Source: Tricholoma matsutake (taxonomy: Eukaryota; Basidiomycota; Agaricomycetes; Agaricales; Tricholomataceae). From it: a stretch of DNA of 64,000 nucleotides. The stretch spans positions 1,674,001-1,738,000 of the forward strand of contig AP026540.1 of the NCBI GenBank assembly GCA_026075535.2. Reading direction: 5' to 3'. How positions within the stretch are numbered: position 1 is the stretch's first letter; each line of letters opens with the position of its first letter. The notes under the pieces were generated by a model. It saw only the letters and a program-made list of their open reading frames with translations, had not been told where the DNA came from and did not search any database. Below are positions 23,101 through 34,696 of this stretch, piece after piece. The position numbers and the translations under genes were made by a program.

Positions 23101-24519
23101 CAGTTACACAGGTGCCATTGACAATGGCCACTGCTTCCTCAATACCCTTGTCAACCCTGTGCCACATCACCATTCACAATGACCACTGCTCCCATGACAC
23201 TCTCATCAATCCTGGTGCCCTAGTCAACCCTGTCCATGCCTCATCACCCCTGTCAATGCCCTGTTCAACCCTGTCCATGCCCTGTTCAACCCTTGACAGC
23301 CTGTAAATGAGCTGTTTCATTGGAACCTGCATGACTGCACCTGCTGTGTCACCAATGAAGCCCCCCTGTCATCAACAACAATCTAGGAGCCTCCCCACAC
23401 ATTCCAGTCCCCCCTGCTCACTCCCTATACAGGACGAGCTTGCCACAGCACTCCATGCACCACCAGACATGCCACGTCACCATCGATGACAGCTTAATCT
23501 GCCCCATCCAAGACCACAGCCCACAGCTATGAAACAATGGAATGCCTTGCCTGAACCCACAGAACACCCCCAAACACTATTTGAACCACCCAGCTCATCC
23601 CACACACCCCATAAATGTGCTGTTTCCATGTCGTCCTCATGATAGACCCTCCTGTGTCACCAATGATGCCATATCCACCTCTCCCCTGCTTCAAGCTTTT
23701 TCTCCAAAATCTTTGATGGTGCCTTGCCCTCCTCTTCAACTTGGCATCAGTGCAAACTCCACCTTCTTGGGATGTCCACTGTTCCCCTGCACACTCCCTA
23801 GTCACCTGCTTACCATGTAAGCCACCACCACCATGTTATTGGTGACAATGGCAATGGCACTGCAATCACCGCAAAAACAACTAACCAGATCATAACAGAG
23901 ATATGACAATGGTCAACAACCTCGGTCTCCCTTTCAGCAGTGGAAGCTTGAAGTATGCAACTTTCCACAGGCAAGAGCAGCTCTGCACTTGTGAATGCTC
24001 CCCATTCGCCCTGATCCATTTTTGCCACACAGCTCAGCCCACACTGTGACACCGACTCCCCCCTGCCTTCCCCCTCCTGCCCTTGAAAGCACCATCATCA
24101 CCCACTCGCGATGCCTTCTGTGCCCAATCACCTCCTGTTCTTGCAAAATCATCAACCTTGCCATGCTGCCCATGTGGGCCATGCCCTTGTGACTGATGTT
24201 CATATCTTCATCAATGCCTGTCCTTGTCAACACCCTCCCCCCTCTGTCACCTGCCCATCTGCACGTTTGTCAAGATTTCCCTGTCCTTGCCTGTTTCTGT
24301 CAAACACCAGTCCTTGTCAACACCAGTCCTCTGTCCTTGTCAACACCTGTCCCCATCCTTGTCAACACCAGTCCTTGTCAATGCCTGCCACATTCAATGC
24401 CCACTTTCAACATCAGTCCACTACCAGGCAACTCAATGTTTTCACCAACGTGTAAAGTGTGCCTATGACTTGTTGATTCAAGCCCCCCCCCCCCGGTCAT
24501 TTTTTGGAGTATGAGAGAG
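20192..24519 (+). other. C-rich, G-poor interior of the LARD
   Basis: The plus strand is strikingly rich in C and A and poor in G over more than 3.5 kb. It contains diverged repeats of words such as CATCAACAACAATG, TGTCACCAATGATGCC, CCCTGTCCATGCC and CCTTGTCAACACC. The last form a short tandem array at about 24220-24380. Open frames of 60-150 codons occur in several overlapping frames at once, as expected from the composition, and none shows a domain. A poly-C run precedes the 3' LTR (24483-24494). Confidence 0.7.
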
Positions 24520-24693
24520 TGTAAGAGTGCCTCTTACATTATTGCAACTTATCACATGCAACTCAGTTAGTATATAGTCTATACTTGAATACTTGTGTAC
24601 TGTAGCTTAGTTTCCTCCCCCAAAATATATTAAGTTCCTAACATGTTTCTGTTCCTCTGAGTCTCAAGTGTTGGAAGCTCCGGCTTCCTTCCA
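24520..24693 (+). repeat. 3' LTR of the LARD
   Basis: 174 bp, TGTAAGAGTGCCTCTTACAT to CGGCTTCCTTCCA. Its first 20 bases form a hairpin. It is followed by the AAAAT duplicate. Confidence 0.85.
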
Positions 24694-24698
24694 AAAAT

Positions 24699-25657
24699 AT
24701 GACATAGAACTCAGCGCTGGCACCTTTTTTATCCCTGGTTTGCCAATAACCCAATATTTTTTTTCATATATTGAATTATTATCCTTACAGATCAGTATGG
24801 TGTGCTAGGACCCGATGATATACAGATTGAAAATTCTCCTCAACATCTCAAAACTGCCAAAGGCTTGCTAATGGACATCATTTCTTGGGATGTTTTGGTA
24901 TGTTGATTTGGAATCCAAGTCAAAAAAGCCTAACACAAATCAAATGTAGATGACTCAAAATCCATGCAAACCACCTATGGACATTGGTGAGCTAAAATCT
25001 CAGTACTCATACATAAACTAGTTTGGCATCACAAGTAAGTGATTATGACAGCAATACTGCCATCATCATCTGGATGCCCAGCATTGTCTGGCCATTCAAA
25101 AATGCTAACAAAAAATATTCAATCGAACCTGAAGGCTTAGACTGTTGTTTCTCTGGCAACAATGAATTCTAGAACTTGAACAGCATTGCAGAATCCAAGG
25201 AAACAGTTTTGGCTATGCAGCAATGTTCATTTGGGAGTCTTGCTGATCCTTCCATATGGGCATCTACTCTACAATGGATGATAACACCCTGTACAATCTA
25301 GGGTATAACACCCTCATAGGCTTGCCTACAAGTGAGTCTGTTCTATTCATAAAAACTTGAAGTGTTCTGAAATATGTTACGACAGTTTTTTGAAGTTCTT
25401 GATGGTACCAGTGTGAATCAGACATGAATCGGCTATGGTGAGTCAGTGACCAAGTGAGCTGAATATATGCACATTTATTTTTTGCGATGTCAGAACTACT
25501 TGTGTTAGTTTTCTGTGAGTCTCAGTTCCTCTTATGCTTTCTCTCTGTGGTAGGAGCATCCTATGGTCCTTCCCCAGGACCTACTGCCATCACTATGTTC
25601 ACCAATGCTGTCTCAGCAGCATCAGGTGACCCATTTGCATTGTCTGCACCTCTATTA
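24699..25657. other. no gene recognised
   Basis: A 98-residue open frame at 25487-25783 runs into E2 and shows no domain. Before the insertion it would have continued into the sequence now found inverted left of E3. No other support for a gene. Confidence 0.4.
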
Positions 25658-25949
25658 CTAATGCAGAGTACATTACACTCCTCCACCTATTCTGGTCAGA
25701 TTCCGGTCGGAATGCCCATTCTGATCAGAATTTCTGGAATTCTGGGGAATTCCATTTACATATATTTTTCTCACAATTCATAATTCCGATCGGACTGGAG
25801 GGTCAATTTCACCTCTGGAATCCCCGGAATCTACCCAGACTCATTTTTATCTGGAACAGTCGGATCAACCGGATGCACGGCAACTAGCATAACCGGAATA
25901 ACTGGAATAACTGAACTGCATGTGCTTTCCCAAATAAAATTTTGACGTA

Positions 25950-26021
25950 CAACAAGAATTGAACACTCGACCTTGGGTCTGCACACATAACAGCACGCTT
26001 AACCACTGAGCTACCAAGCAA
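25950..26021 (-). other. tRNA-like segment, E2 left arm
   Basis: The minus strand has an A-box-like TGGTAGCTCAGTGG (26016-26003) and a B-box-like GTGTTCAATTCT (25966-25955). It points out of the element to the left. Confidence 0.6.
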
Positions 26022-26689
26022 TATACATTTAATACTTTTATTACCCAACCAAGGTATGTAGTTAATCACAGCCATTAACAGAATAATTAATATTAATACT
26101 AATAAGTACACATATGCATGACATGTGACATGTGACTGCCAGCTCACAACCACCACCACCACTGTCGCCAACGCCGCCTCCTCCTCCTCTCCACTCTACC
26201 ACCACCACTGCATGCGCACCCACCACCACCATTCCCATGCCCACTGCCACCATCACCACCACCTTCAAATGAGCCGACTGGATGGAACGCGGGCCCAAAC
26301 GACGGCAATTGTCATTTGGGCCATAAGTTTTTTTCTTTTTTCTTTTTCTTTTTATCAATCAACTAATTGTAATTTATTGCTTTTTAGGCTATATACTACT
26401 GGGGACGACCTGTTGCAACAAAAAACGCGCAACACATGCTCACAGCCACCCAATCCCCTCCTCCCCTTTCAAATGGGATGTGAGGCTGTCGACACAGGCT
26501 AGGTGGGTGCAGAGGGATGCCAGGAGACCCCAGAAGGGGGATACCTGCCTAGTAAGCACCCACCAACCCCCGTACATGTGCCACGTTGCACTGAAGCACC
26601 CAAACCCCTCCCCCCCCCCCCCCCCCCCCCCCAAGAAAAAAGACAGAAATCCAAATGGGGGACGATGGCGACAAACAATGACAAGCCAC

Positions 26690-26980
26690 CCACCCCCAGC
26701 CTCACGAGCAACTGCTCGTGGGGTGGAACATGGGTGGAACGACGCCCAGGCGCAGGGACAGGAGACAACAATGCACCACCCGCCCCCAGCCTCACGAGCA
26801 ACTGCTCGTGGGGTGGATTGTGGGTGGAACGACAATGATGACAAGCCACCCACCCCCAGCCAACTGCTCGTGGGGTGGAACGTGGATGGAACGATGCCCA
26901 GGTGCAGGGATAGGAGATGACAATGCACCACCTGCCCCCAGCCTCATGAGCAACTGCTCATGGGGTGGATTGTGGGTGGA
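26690..26980. repeat. palindrome-cored array of E2
   Basis: Cores CACGAGCAACTGCTCGTG at about 26703 and 26793, a half copy near 26858 and CATGAGCAACTGCTCATG near 26945. Intervening units contain GGAACGACGCCCAGG-like words. The large open frames seen here in all frames are shadows of this repeat. Confidence 0.75.
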
Positions 26981-27379
26981 AGGACAGACAACAGCGGGGT
27001 TGTGTCCCCTCCCCCTCCCCCGCACTTCGTGTGGGGAGGGATTTTCTTTGTACTTTTAATTATTTATTAGTATTGTGCCCCCCCTCCCCCATTTTGCGTG
27101 GGGGAGGGATTTTTTTCTTCATGTTTTTACCTCCCCCCTCACGTTTGGCGTGAGGGGTTAGCTTTTTATGTATATAAATAAAACTCCTTTTATGTATAAA
27201 TAAAACTCCCTCTTGCATCTTGTGAGAGGGAGGATTTTTTGTTTATGTATGTAATCACAATCATCCCCACTCCCTCGCATTCAATGTGAGGGATGTGGTT
27301 AATTAAAATTTTTTGATCTTAACTACTTTGAAAAAAATTAGAGTGTTATGAATAAACCTTATATTACTAACTAATAATT

Positions 27380-27470
27380 CTCCTGTGGCTCAACTGGTTA
27401 AGCACACATGTTTGGTTTGTCATGTGATCACTCTAATCAAGATGTCTTGAGTTCAATCCTTACTCTGCAC
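27380..27470 (+). other. tRNA-like segment, E2 right arm
   Basis: A-box-like TGGCTCAACTGG (27386-27397) and B-box-like GAGTTCAATCC (27449-27459), directed outwards to the right. Confidence 0.6.
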
Positions 27471-27659
27471 AAATATATTTTGTAGGCACTTTGACAACTT
27501 AAGACTTGAAATTTGACTATCCATTAGGGTATATACTCTAAGTTGAGCATCTGGAGTAACCAGAATCTGGTCGGACTCACTGGAATCCACTGGAATCCAA
27601 TGGAATCCAATGGAATCTGGTGAGTCCGATCAGAATAGGTGGAGGAGTGTAAATTACTG

Positions 27660-27903
27660 AGTAGAAGTGGGAAACCCTCAAAGGCATTCAGGAGAAAAGC
27701 CATAAGAGATACCATCTGCATCATCATAATATTGGCACTGGGACTGGTGATTGACATATGGTCAGACTCATAGGCGACACAAAGTTGGACCTGTGATGAT
27801 TGCCCGCCAATGTTAACCCCCATTGATAATCCATGGATGCTCAGCAACTTCCAGGACCTGTCCAAATGCTGGCAAATAGCCATGACACCATATCATCAAG
27901 ATG
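27660..27903 (-). pseudogene. first piece of an ORF split by E3 and inversion
   Basis: The minus-strand frame from about 27883 reads HGLSMGVNIGGQSSQVQLCV, then SLMAFLLNAFEGFPLLL, and stops being host-like at the E2 edge (27660). If the inverted segment is turned back, this frame joins without shift to 36459 onward (QLPSDHLWGTTMSVFVDDGA). The protein is not recognised. Confidence 0.45.
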
Positions 27904-27908
27904 TCCTC

Positions 27909-28504
27909 TGTTGAGATCAGCACTGTGAATGGCACTTTCGCGCCCCTTTGATGTGGTGTATAGTGTTGCCACAGCTCAGCCGCATTTTTTTGCTACTTTG
28001 AGAAATAAAATGCGGCTTAGCAAGCCACCATCCAAGCTGCTTAAATAATGTGGGAACTGGTGGTCAGATTGCTTAGAGTTGGCAGAGGACCTCTTGGCTT
28101 ATCATGTGATCTAGGTCCTCAAATATTTTCAGAATTTTAGCTATTTTATTTCCCAAAGTAGCAAAAAATGCAGCTGAGCTGTGGCAACACTAGTGGTGTA
28201 CTATTTATAGAACATTGTATGATGTGACATTCCCCCTTGTCTTTTTGGTCCCTTTCTGTCTCATCCTTTATCATATTCATTGTTAAACTTGTAGTATATA
28301 TACTTACACACATATACTAGACACCTCAGTCTGTTATACACTGACTGAGGTGAGTAGATTATGTTGTTCAATGCATACACTCAATTACTTACTACTGTCC
28401 TATTTATAGTTTACTCATGTATTGCTTAGGTACAGTAGTAACCAATAGAGTCTGTTATACACTGACTGAGTTTACTTGTGTATTGCTTAGTTTGGATCTC
28501 TACA
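27909..28504 (+). repeat. 5' LTR of copia-B, with nested MITE
   Basis: TGTTGAGATCAGCAC to GGATCTCTACA. Removing the 232-bp insertion and one 8-bp duplicate leaves exactly 356 bp, the length of the 3' LTR. It contains the hairpin arms CACCTCAGTC (28322-28331) and GACTGAGGTG (28343-28352). Confidence 0.9.
27961..28192. mobile_element. 232-bp hAT-type MITE in the 5' LTR
   Basis: Near-perfect terminal inverted repeats of about 50 bp start TAGTGTTGCCACAGCTCAGC. The flanking 8-bp duplicates are GTGGTGTA (27953-27960, 28193-28200). The 3' LTR preserves the empty site (GTGGTGTACTATTT). No coding capacity. Confidence 0.9.
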
Positions 28505-28515
28505 GATTATGGGCC
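28505..28515 (+). promoter_or_regulatory. copia-B primer binding site
   Basis: GATTATGGGCC directly follows the LTR, with one change from the copia-A and copia-C site GGTTATGGGCC. It is complementary to the initiator-Met tRNA anticodon region. Confidence 0.65.
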
Positions 28516-28703
28516 ACTTTTGTCACCTTTAAAGTGACAATAGAAATCCTTCCTAGCCACTTGATGATCCATGATCATCTCCTTTGATCAATGCTCAATC
28601 ACCTTTTCTGATCTTATCTCATCTCAATGTGTTCTGGTTTTCTGTCGCATTTCCATCTCTTTGTTACCTTGCGCACCTACTCATCTTCCCATGCTGAATC
28701 ACT

Positions 28704-31700
28704 TTGGACCTCACTATGTCTAACTCCCTGGAGACAACTCCTCTGGAAATGAACCCCCCATGTATTCCTCTGATTTGGCTTTCCATGCACTATACTGGTG
28801 TGAAGCTCAACAAACTTAAATCCAACTACAAAGAATGGTGTGAGGACATCACCATTACATTATTCCTCAATGGGCTGTTCAAATATGCTACTGGCGAGTT
28901 GAAGAAACTGACGCCTGCCGAGCCTCGAGCTTGCTCCAACTGGATGGCTAATTCCTGTCTCACCTATGCCATCATTGCTTCTGGAGTGGCACCCTCCAAG
29001 CGCCCTTTCATAAACCCTTCCAAGACTGCACATGAGAATTGGGAGGTCCTTTGGACTTGTCATCAGAAGGCTGGACCAGTTAGGCAGGTTGCTTTATTAC
29101 AGCAAGCTCTCTCTATACAGTGCACAACCAATACTCCCCTACCTGAAACAGCGGAGAAGATTTGCAGGCTCATTGAACAAGTGTTTGCCATGGGGAGTGT
29201 TACTGCTGACCTCCTGTATTATATTGCACTCCTGAACTCCCTTAGTCTACATTTTCCCCATGCCTGCTCCATCATTTCTCAAGATATCTTGGCATCTACA
29301 GAATCTGCACCTTATACATCAAAGGATATTCATTTATTCTTGGAAAATGAACAGTCCCTCCATGAGAACAACACCCATATCCATAACAATAATTCCATAG
29401 CTCTTGCCGCCAGTTCTAAGCCCCCCGATTGACCTCTTCTATGATATGTAGCAACTGCAAATGTCCTGGCCACCTTGTCCCGTTCTGTGTTTCAAAAGGG
29501 GGAGGCATGGATGATGGAAGGCAAGACTATTGAGGGATCAAAAGCAGCGAGGAAGTCAGCATATGAGCAGAAGAAGTCCAGGGGTGGCACAACTAAGTCA
29601 TCTCCCAAAATTCCTGTTACTATGAAGGATAGTACTGGCCATGTGTTTACGGTCATGCTCGACTCCAGTGTTTTGTCCACCGGCCAGGTGGCTCCTACCA
29701 AATTTGCTGGCCTTTCTAGTTATCCACTCCCCAGCACTACAATAGAGGATGCTGAATATGAGGGGTGGCTTGTAACTGAGGAGGAGTTGTCCACATTGGT
29801 CGACTGGACCCAGAACTCTGTTCCAACTATGGAGGAGGCACTCATAGCCACTCCCCTCAACCAAATTCAACATACTGCAGTCTCCCTCATGGACTGTCCA
29901 TACTATGTCAATACTGGTGCTACTATCCACCTTACCCCCAATTGTGGAGACTTCATCAACCTTTGTCCAATTGCCTCGTGCGGGGTTAAAGGTGTGGGGT
30001 CATCCATTGCAGCCATTGGCGTGGGTGATATCAAATTATGCATTGCTTGGGGCGCATCAATTTTCTTACATGATGCGCTCTATGTTCCAAATGTGGCAGT
30101 ACAATCAATCTCTGTTAGTTCACTTGTGAGGGATTCCAAGGACCAAAACAGTGGCTCATTTTGACAATTCATCTTGCTGGATCACCAATAAGTTGACTGG
30201 TGCATGCATAGTGCAGGGTACTCTCCTACAGAATAAGCACCTCTATGCTCTCATACTACAATCTGCAATGTGGAGCATGCACTCACTGTCCACAACTCTC
30301 CTAACATCATTACTTGGCATCATTGTCTCAGGCATGTGAATTACCAAGCCTTGCAAGACATGGCCAGGAGCAGATCCATCACAGGTATGCCTATGCAATC
30401 CTCATTCAAACCCCCTAAATGTGAATCCTGTATCCTTGGAAAACAGACTCAATCACCTGTTCCCAAGAAGCATACAGAAGGGGAGGGGCATAGAGCAATG
30501 CATAAACTGGAGAAGGTCTGGGTAGATCTATCAGGATCACATGCTGTAAAATCACGAGCCAGGAATTCATATGTTATGAATATAGTTGATGACTACACAT
30601 TGCATCCATGGTCCATCCCCCTTAAACTTAAGAGCAATGCCTTCTGTGAACTCCAAGCTTGGGAGCTAGCCCGGGAGAATGAGACAGGTCTTTGGGTGGG
30701 TGAACTCCAGACCCACCAAATGGAAGCGTGGCTCCAGTCGTGTGGAATAGACCACAAATTTACTGCACCTTACACTTCTGCCCATATTGGTTCTGTTGAG
30801 CACATGCACTGGACATTGATGGGAAAGGCACACACTATGTGCCTCTATGCAAACTTGCTTACTTTCCTATGGGACAAGTTATACTTAACCGCCACTCATT
30901 TACATGCCAAAACTACAACTTGTTCACTTAATGGTAGCACACCATGGGAGAAATGGCATGGGCACAAACCTGATTATTCTTACATGAGGGAAATCAGATG
31001 TAAAGCATATGTCTTTATTCAGAACCAACATAATCCCAAGGTCTATGAGCATTCTTTAGAGTGCATCTTCATCGGGTATGAACCAAAATTGAAGGTGTAT
31101 CAATGCTATCACTGAGAAATGAAGAAGGTTTATAGTTCCCATCATGTCAAGTTTGTGGAAACTCACAACAGCCATATGCCTGTTCCCCCACAACCCCAGC
31201 TGGATCTGGCTGTAGTGGAACCAGTTGACAAGCCTTCAATTCATGACTGTGACCTTCATCCTATTGACACTGATCCTGATGATAATTCCCTCACCACCAA
31301 CATTCCCATCCAAATTCCTGTGCTGAACCCGCCCACTTCAATATTAGTACCCACTTCACCAGAACCAGTCCCACGTCGATCCTCCAGGATACCAATACCC
31401 ACTGAGAAGAATCCTGGTGGGGGGCCAGTGATGACTAGGTTTGGGAGAGCAGTGCAGGAATCAAAGGAGTCAGCTGAGCATGTCAAGGAAGTTCGAGTGG
31501 AATGGAAAGGTCAAAGGGTCTTCTGATGACATCATGCTTGGTGATCAGGCACATCACCTCTCCGCATTAATTCTGCAGATGCTAAACGATGGGAAGATGG
31601 TTACTGGGATGAACTTCAATCCCTGAGAGATATGTCTGTCTATAAACTTGTTCCCCATGCTGATGTGCCACATGGTCACTGTATTCACAAAGGTCAGCCC

Positions 31701-33211
31701 ATCTTCTATATTAAGCATGATGAGACAGGTCAGGCAGTTTGTTGGAAGGTATGCCTTGTCTTCAAGGGGTTTGAGCAAATCTATGGCAAGGATTACACAA
31801 AAACTACCTCACCTATGGTGAGCATGGAATCTTGGTGGATCCTCCTACACATTGCCACATCACTCAGATGGGACACCCAACAGATTGACATAAAAACCGC
31901 TTTCCTATATGGCCTTTTGCCAGATGATGAAATTCAGTACATGGAACAGCTGACAGGTTTCAAAGAACTGGGGAAGGAGGATTGGGTATAGGAACTGCAG
32001 TGGGGATTATATGGTATGAAGCAGAGTGGACATATTTGGAATCAGACACTGAACACACAGATGGTATCATGGGGTTTTACAAGATTATCCTGCGAATTAG
32101 TGTTTAAAGGTCCATCTTTTCCAGTACAATTCAGTCCAGTTTCGGTCTTTTTTTCGGTCCTATGGACTGGACCTGCAAACACTACTGCGAATCATGCATC
32201 TGCTATCGCAAAACTGACACAGGTACTATCATAGTGGCTGTTCATGTTGACGACTACCTTTCCATCTCTAGTTGTAAGGAGGAGAATGAGTGCTTCAAGG
32301 ATCAGATGTGGAAGGTATGGACAATCTCTGATCTTGGGACAGCGCGGTTCATTGTCAGCATTGCTATTACCTGGGATGCAACACATTGTACAGTGGTGCT
32401 GTCTCAGATGGCACTGATTGACAAGATTGTCTCGCAATTTGGTCAGACTGACTCTAATCCACTGTTGGCGCCAATGGAACCTGGACAAAAATTATGATGA
32501 GTTGATCGGTCGACCCTTACATCTGATGTGCAGGCTAAACTACAAGGACTGCCCTACTGTTCACTAGTTGGTTGCCTCTTATACCTTGCCATCTCTACAT
32601 GTCCTGACATGTCCTATGCTGTTCAACAACTGTCCCAGTTTCTTGACTCATATTCTTTCAAACATTGGCATGCTGCCATACAACTGGTACGCTACCTGAA
32701 GGGGACACAAGATTTTAAATTATATCTGGGGGGCAATAATCCTGTCTCCCTATTGGTGTACACAGACTCTGACTGGGCTAACTGCTTGGATACAAGACAT
32801 AGTGTGGGCAGATATATGTGTTCACTTGGATCAGGTGCCATCTTCTGGACTGCACACAAACAGAAAACCATTGCAGCTTCATCTTGCGAAGCAGAGTATG
32901 TTGCCACTTTTGAGTCTGCAAAAGAATGCATCTGGATTTGAACTCTACTAACAGCCATCGGATATATACCTATTGCACCTACTCCCATCCTTTGCGACAA
33001 CACTGCATCAATTAATCTGTCCAAGGACCCACTCCTTCATTCCAGAGTCAAACATGTTGACATCAAATTCCACTTCTTATGTGAGCGTGTGCAATCACAA
33101 GAGCTCAGAGTACAGTATGTGCACACCCATGATAACATTGCCGACATATTCACAAAAGGTCTCAATGTCAAAACCTTTACTCACCTCCACGGTTTTCTAG
33201 GGCTCAAATAA
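28704..33211 (+). pseudogene. gag-pol: copia-B gag-pol, frameshifted and nonsense-mutated
   Basis: Gag starts at 28704 (LNKLKSNYKEWCEDITITLF). The zinc knuckle CSNCKCPGHLVPFC is read in a shifted frame near 29450. The protease region follows (29475-30164; YYVNTGATIHLT, where Asn replaces the expected Asp of DTGA/DSGA), then a piece in another frame (30151-30265) and the pre-integrase and integrase (30270-31115). RT runs from 31632 (QQIDIKTAFLYG, LYGMKQSG), is interrupted by a MITE at 32098, and continues in another frame (AVHVDDYLSIS). RNase H follows (VYTDSDWANC, 32528-33211) and ends ADIFTKGL…GFLGLK. The integrase lacks the segment with the second catalytic Asp: copia-A has TYITDNG where copia-B goes straight from GLWVG to ELQTHQM. 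Confidence 0.9.
32098..32184. mobile_element. 87-bp hAT-type MITE in copia-B RT
   Basis: Ends TAGTGTTTAAAGGTCC and GGACCTGCAAACACTA. The 8-bp duplicates CTGCGAAT (32090-32097, 32185-32192) are perfect. The RT sequence resumes as CESCICYRKTDTG after FTRLSCE, so excision would restore the protein. It is a minimal relative of the insertions at 60899 and 62128. Confidence 0.9.
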
Positions 33212-33261
33212 TTTTTTTTATGTGATTCCATGTGAGGAGGAGTATTCACGGTGAGGAGGAG

Positions 33262-33617
33262 TGTTGAGATCAGCACCGTGAATGGCACTTTTGCACCCCT
33301 TTGATGTGGTGTACTATTTATAGAACATTGTATGATGCAATGTTCCCCCTTGTCTTTTTGGTCCCTTTCTATCTCATCCTTTATCATATTCATTGTTAAA
33401 CTTATAGTATATAGACTTACACACATATACTAGACACCTCAGTCCATTATACACTGACTGAGGTGAGTAGATTATGTTGTTCAATGCATACACTCGATTA
33501 CTTACTACTGTCCTATTTATAGTTTACTCATGTATTGCTTAGGTACAGTAGTAACCAATAGAGTCCATTATACACTGACTGAGTTTACTCATGTATTGCT
33601 TAGGTTGGATCTCTACA
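33262..33617 (+). repeat. 3' LTR of copia-B
   Basis: 356 bp, TGTTGAGATCAGCAC to GGATCTCTACA, preceded by the purine tract AGGAGGAG and followed by TCCTC. Confidence 0.92.
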
Positions 33618-33622
33618 TCCTC

Positions 33623-34517
33623 TTCAATGCAAGGAAAGAGGTGTTGACCTGTTTTTCCTTACTTTGGTAAATTAGTTAGACACATTTTGTATTACTGTAT
33701 CAATACATAGCCAGTGAGGTACTTAGATAGTAATGTAATATACACTTTCCTCATCACAAAGATGACTAAGCATGAGAGTTAAGGCCTCAGGGAGGCTGCA
33801 CACCTAGAGGGCTCAAGTTCTAAGGTCCTGGTTAAAGTACATAGTATTATTAAATAGCTTTTGATTGAATATAAAGCAACGACAAATATGTCCCACCTAC
33901 ATGAGACACAGTAGCAAGAAGCTGGGTCCCTACTCAACTACTGAGGCAAAGCTTTCACTGACTGTAGCAGAGTGAGGGAACACAGTCAATCAGTTGGACT
34001 AGGGGACACAAAGTTGAACCTGTGAGGCCAGACAAAGATGACTAGAGAGCACCAAGAGGTCCATCATGCCTACAGGGAATAGCATGCCAGGCTTTTCCAT
34101 GGGCCCCATTGTGTGAAGTTTCATTTGCCAGCTCCTGTGGGGCTTGGCAAATCAAAGATGGATCCAGACTCGCATCCATAAGCCAGGCCCATCCAAATAG
34201 GGAAGAGGGGCAGTCAAAAGCATTCACTGGTTTGAGCGAGCCACTGCTTGAAGCACAGCAGATCTGAGTTCTTAACAGCTCTGATGTACATTCATAATGT
34301 CACACTTCTTATGAAACACCTTCCACAATGCAACATCACCGTTCACAAAGAGGATGAAACATGTCCATACCCTCTTCATGGCAACACTAACCATTTATGT
34401 GCTTGACGACTTCTTCGCTGTTGAATATTTTACTTGGAGCTTCATAAGCACAGACATGGAATCAGAGGAAGTTGGTAATTACAAGTTTTCACCTTTTCTT
34501 TATAATGCTAGAGAGTG
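33623..34517. other. no gene recognised
   Basis: Flanking sequence between copia-B and E3, inside the inverted segment. A short match near 34009 (ACACAAAGTTGAACCTGTGA) to 27780 (ACACAAAGTTGGACCTGTGA) hints at a duplicated host fragment. No supported coding region. Confidence 0.4.
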
Positions 34518-34696
34518 CGCATTAGCAGTAATTTACACTCCTCCACCTATTCCGATCAGACTCACCAGATTCCAGTGGATTCCAGTGAGTCTGACCAGAT
34601 TCTGGTTACTCCAGATGCTCAACTTAGAGTATATACCCTAATGGATAGTCAAATTTCAAGTCTTAAGTTGTCAAAGTGCCTACAAAATATATTTGT

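Larger units (their letters stand above)
20028..24693 (+). mobile_element. non-coding LTR element (LARD), complete
   Basis: 4666 bp with two matching LTRs and a perfect 5-bp target duplicate AAAAT (20023-20027, 24694-24698). The 4.3-kb interior encodes no recognisable gag or pol. The pre-LTR sequence TTTTTTGGAGTATGAGAGAG and LTR start TGTAAGAG resemble those of the chromovirus at 42330-42360 (TTTTTTGAAATGGGTGAGAG, TGTAAGAG). It is therefore probably mobilised in trans by a chromovirus of that lineage. Confidence 0.8.
25666..27659. mobile_element. E2: hAT-like element with tRNA-like arms
   Basis: 1994 bp. The ends are GAGTACATTACACTCC and GGAGTGTAAATTACTG, inverted relative to each other, continuing as CTCCACCTATTC. 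It has the same parts as E1: TTCCGG/CCGGAAT-rich subterminal zones, outward tRNA-like segments and a palindrome array, plus a poly-C run (26610-26632). It is a near-identical inverted counterpart of E3. Its left flank CTAATGCA and right flank AGTAGAAG do not match each other but match flanks of E3 (see the inversion finding). Confidence 0.8.
27909..33617 (+). mobile_element. complete Ty1/copia element (copia-B)
   Basis: Two 356-bp LTRs (the left one enlarged by an insertion) are flanked by the duplicate TCCTC (27904-27908, 33618-33622). The order is LTR, half-tRNA primer site, gag, protease, integrase, RT, RNase H, purine tract GTGAGGAGGAG, LTR. All major domains are recognisable but the frame is broken many times, so it is inactive. 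It carries two hAT-type insertions (27961-28192, 32098-32184). Confidence 0.92.

Noticed and set aside
20824..24514. Many open frames of 60-150 codons in the LARD interior
   Set aside because: They overlap in several frames and both strands, are Pro/His/Thr- or Gly/Val-rich, and follow from the C-rich composition; no domain or codon pattern.
26440..27059. Long overlapping ORFs in E2 (and 35105-35914 in E3, 6454-6809 in E1)
   Set aside because: Translations of the palindrome array and G/C runs in all frames; they match each other only because the DNA repeats.
27380..27470. Functional tRNA genes in the E elements
   Set aside because: A and B boxes are present but acceptor and T-stem pairing fail, so they are tRNA-derived, not tRNA genes.
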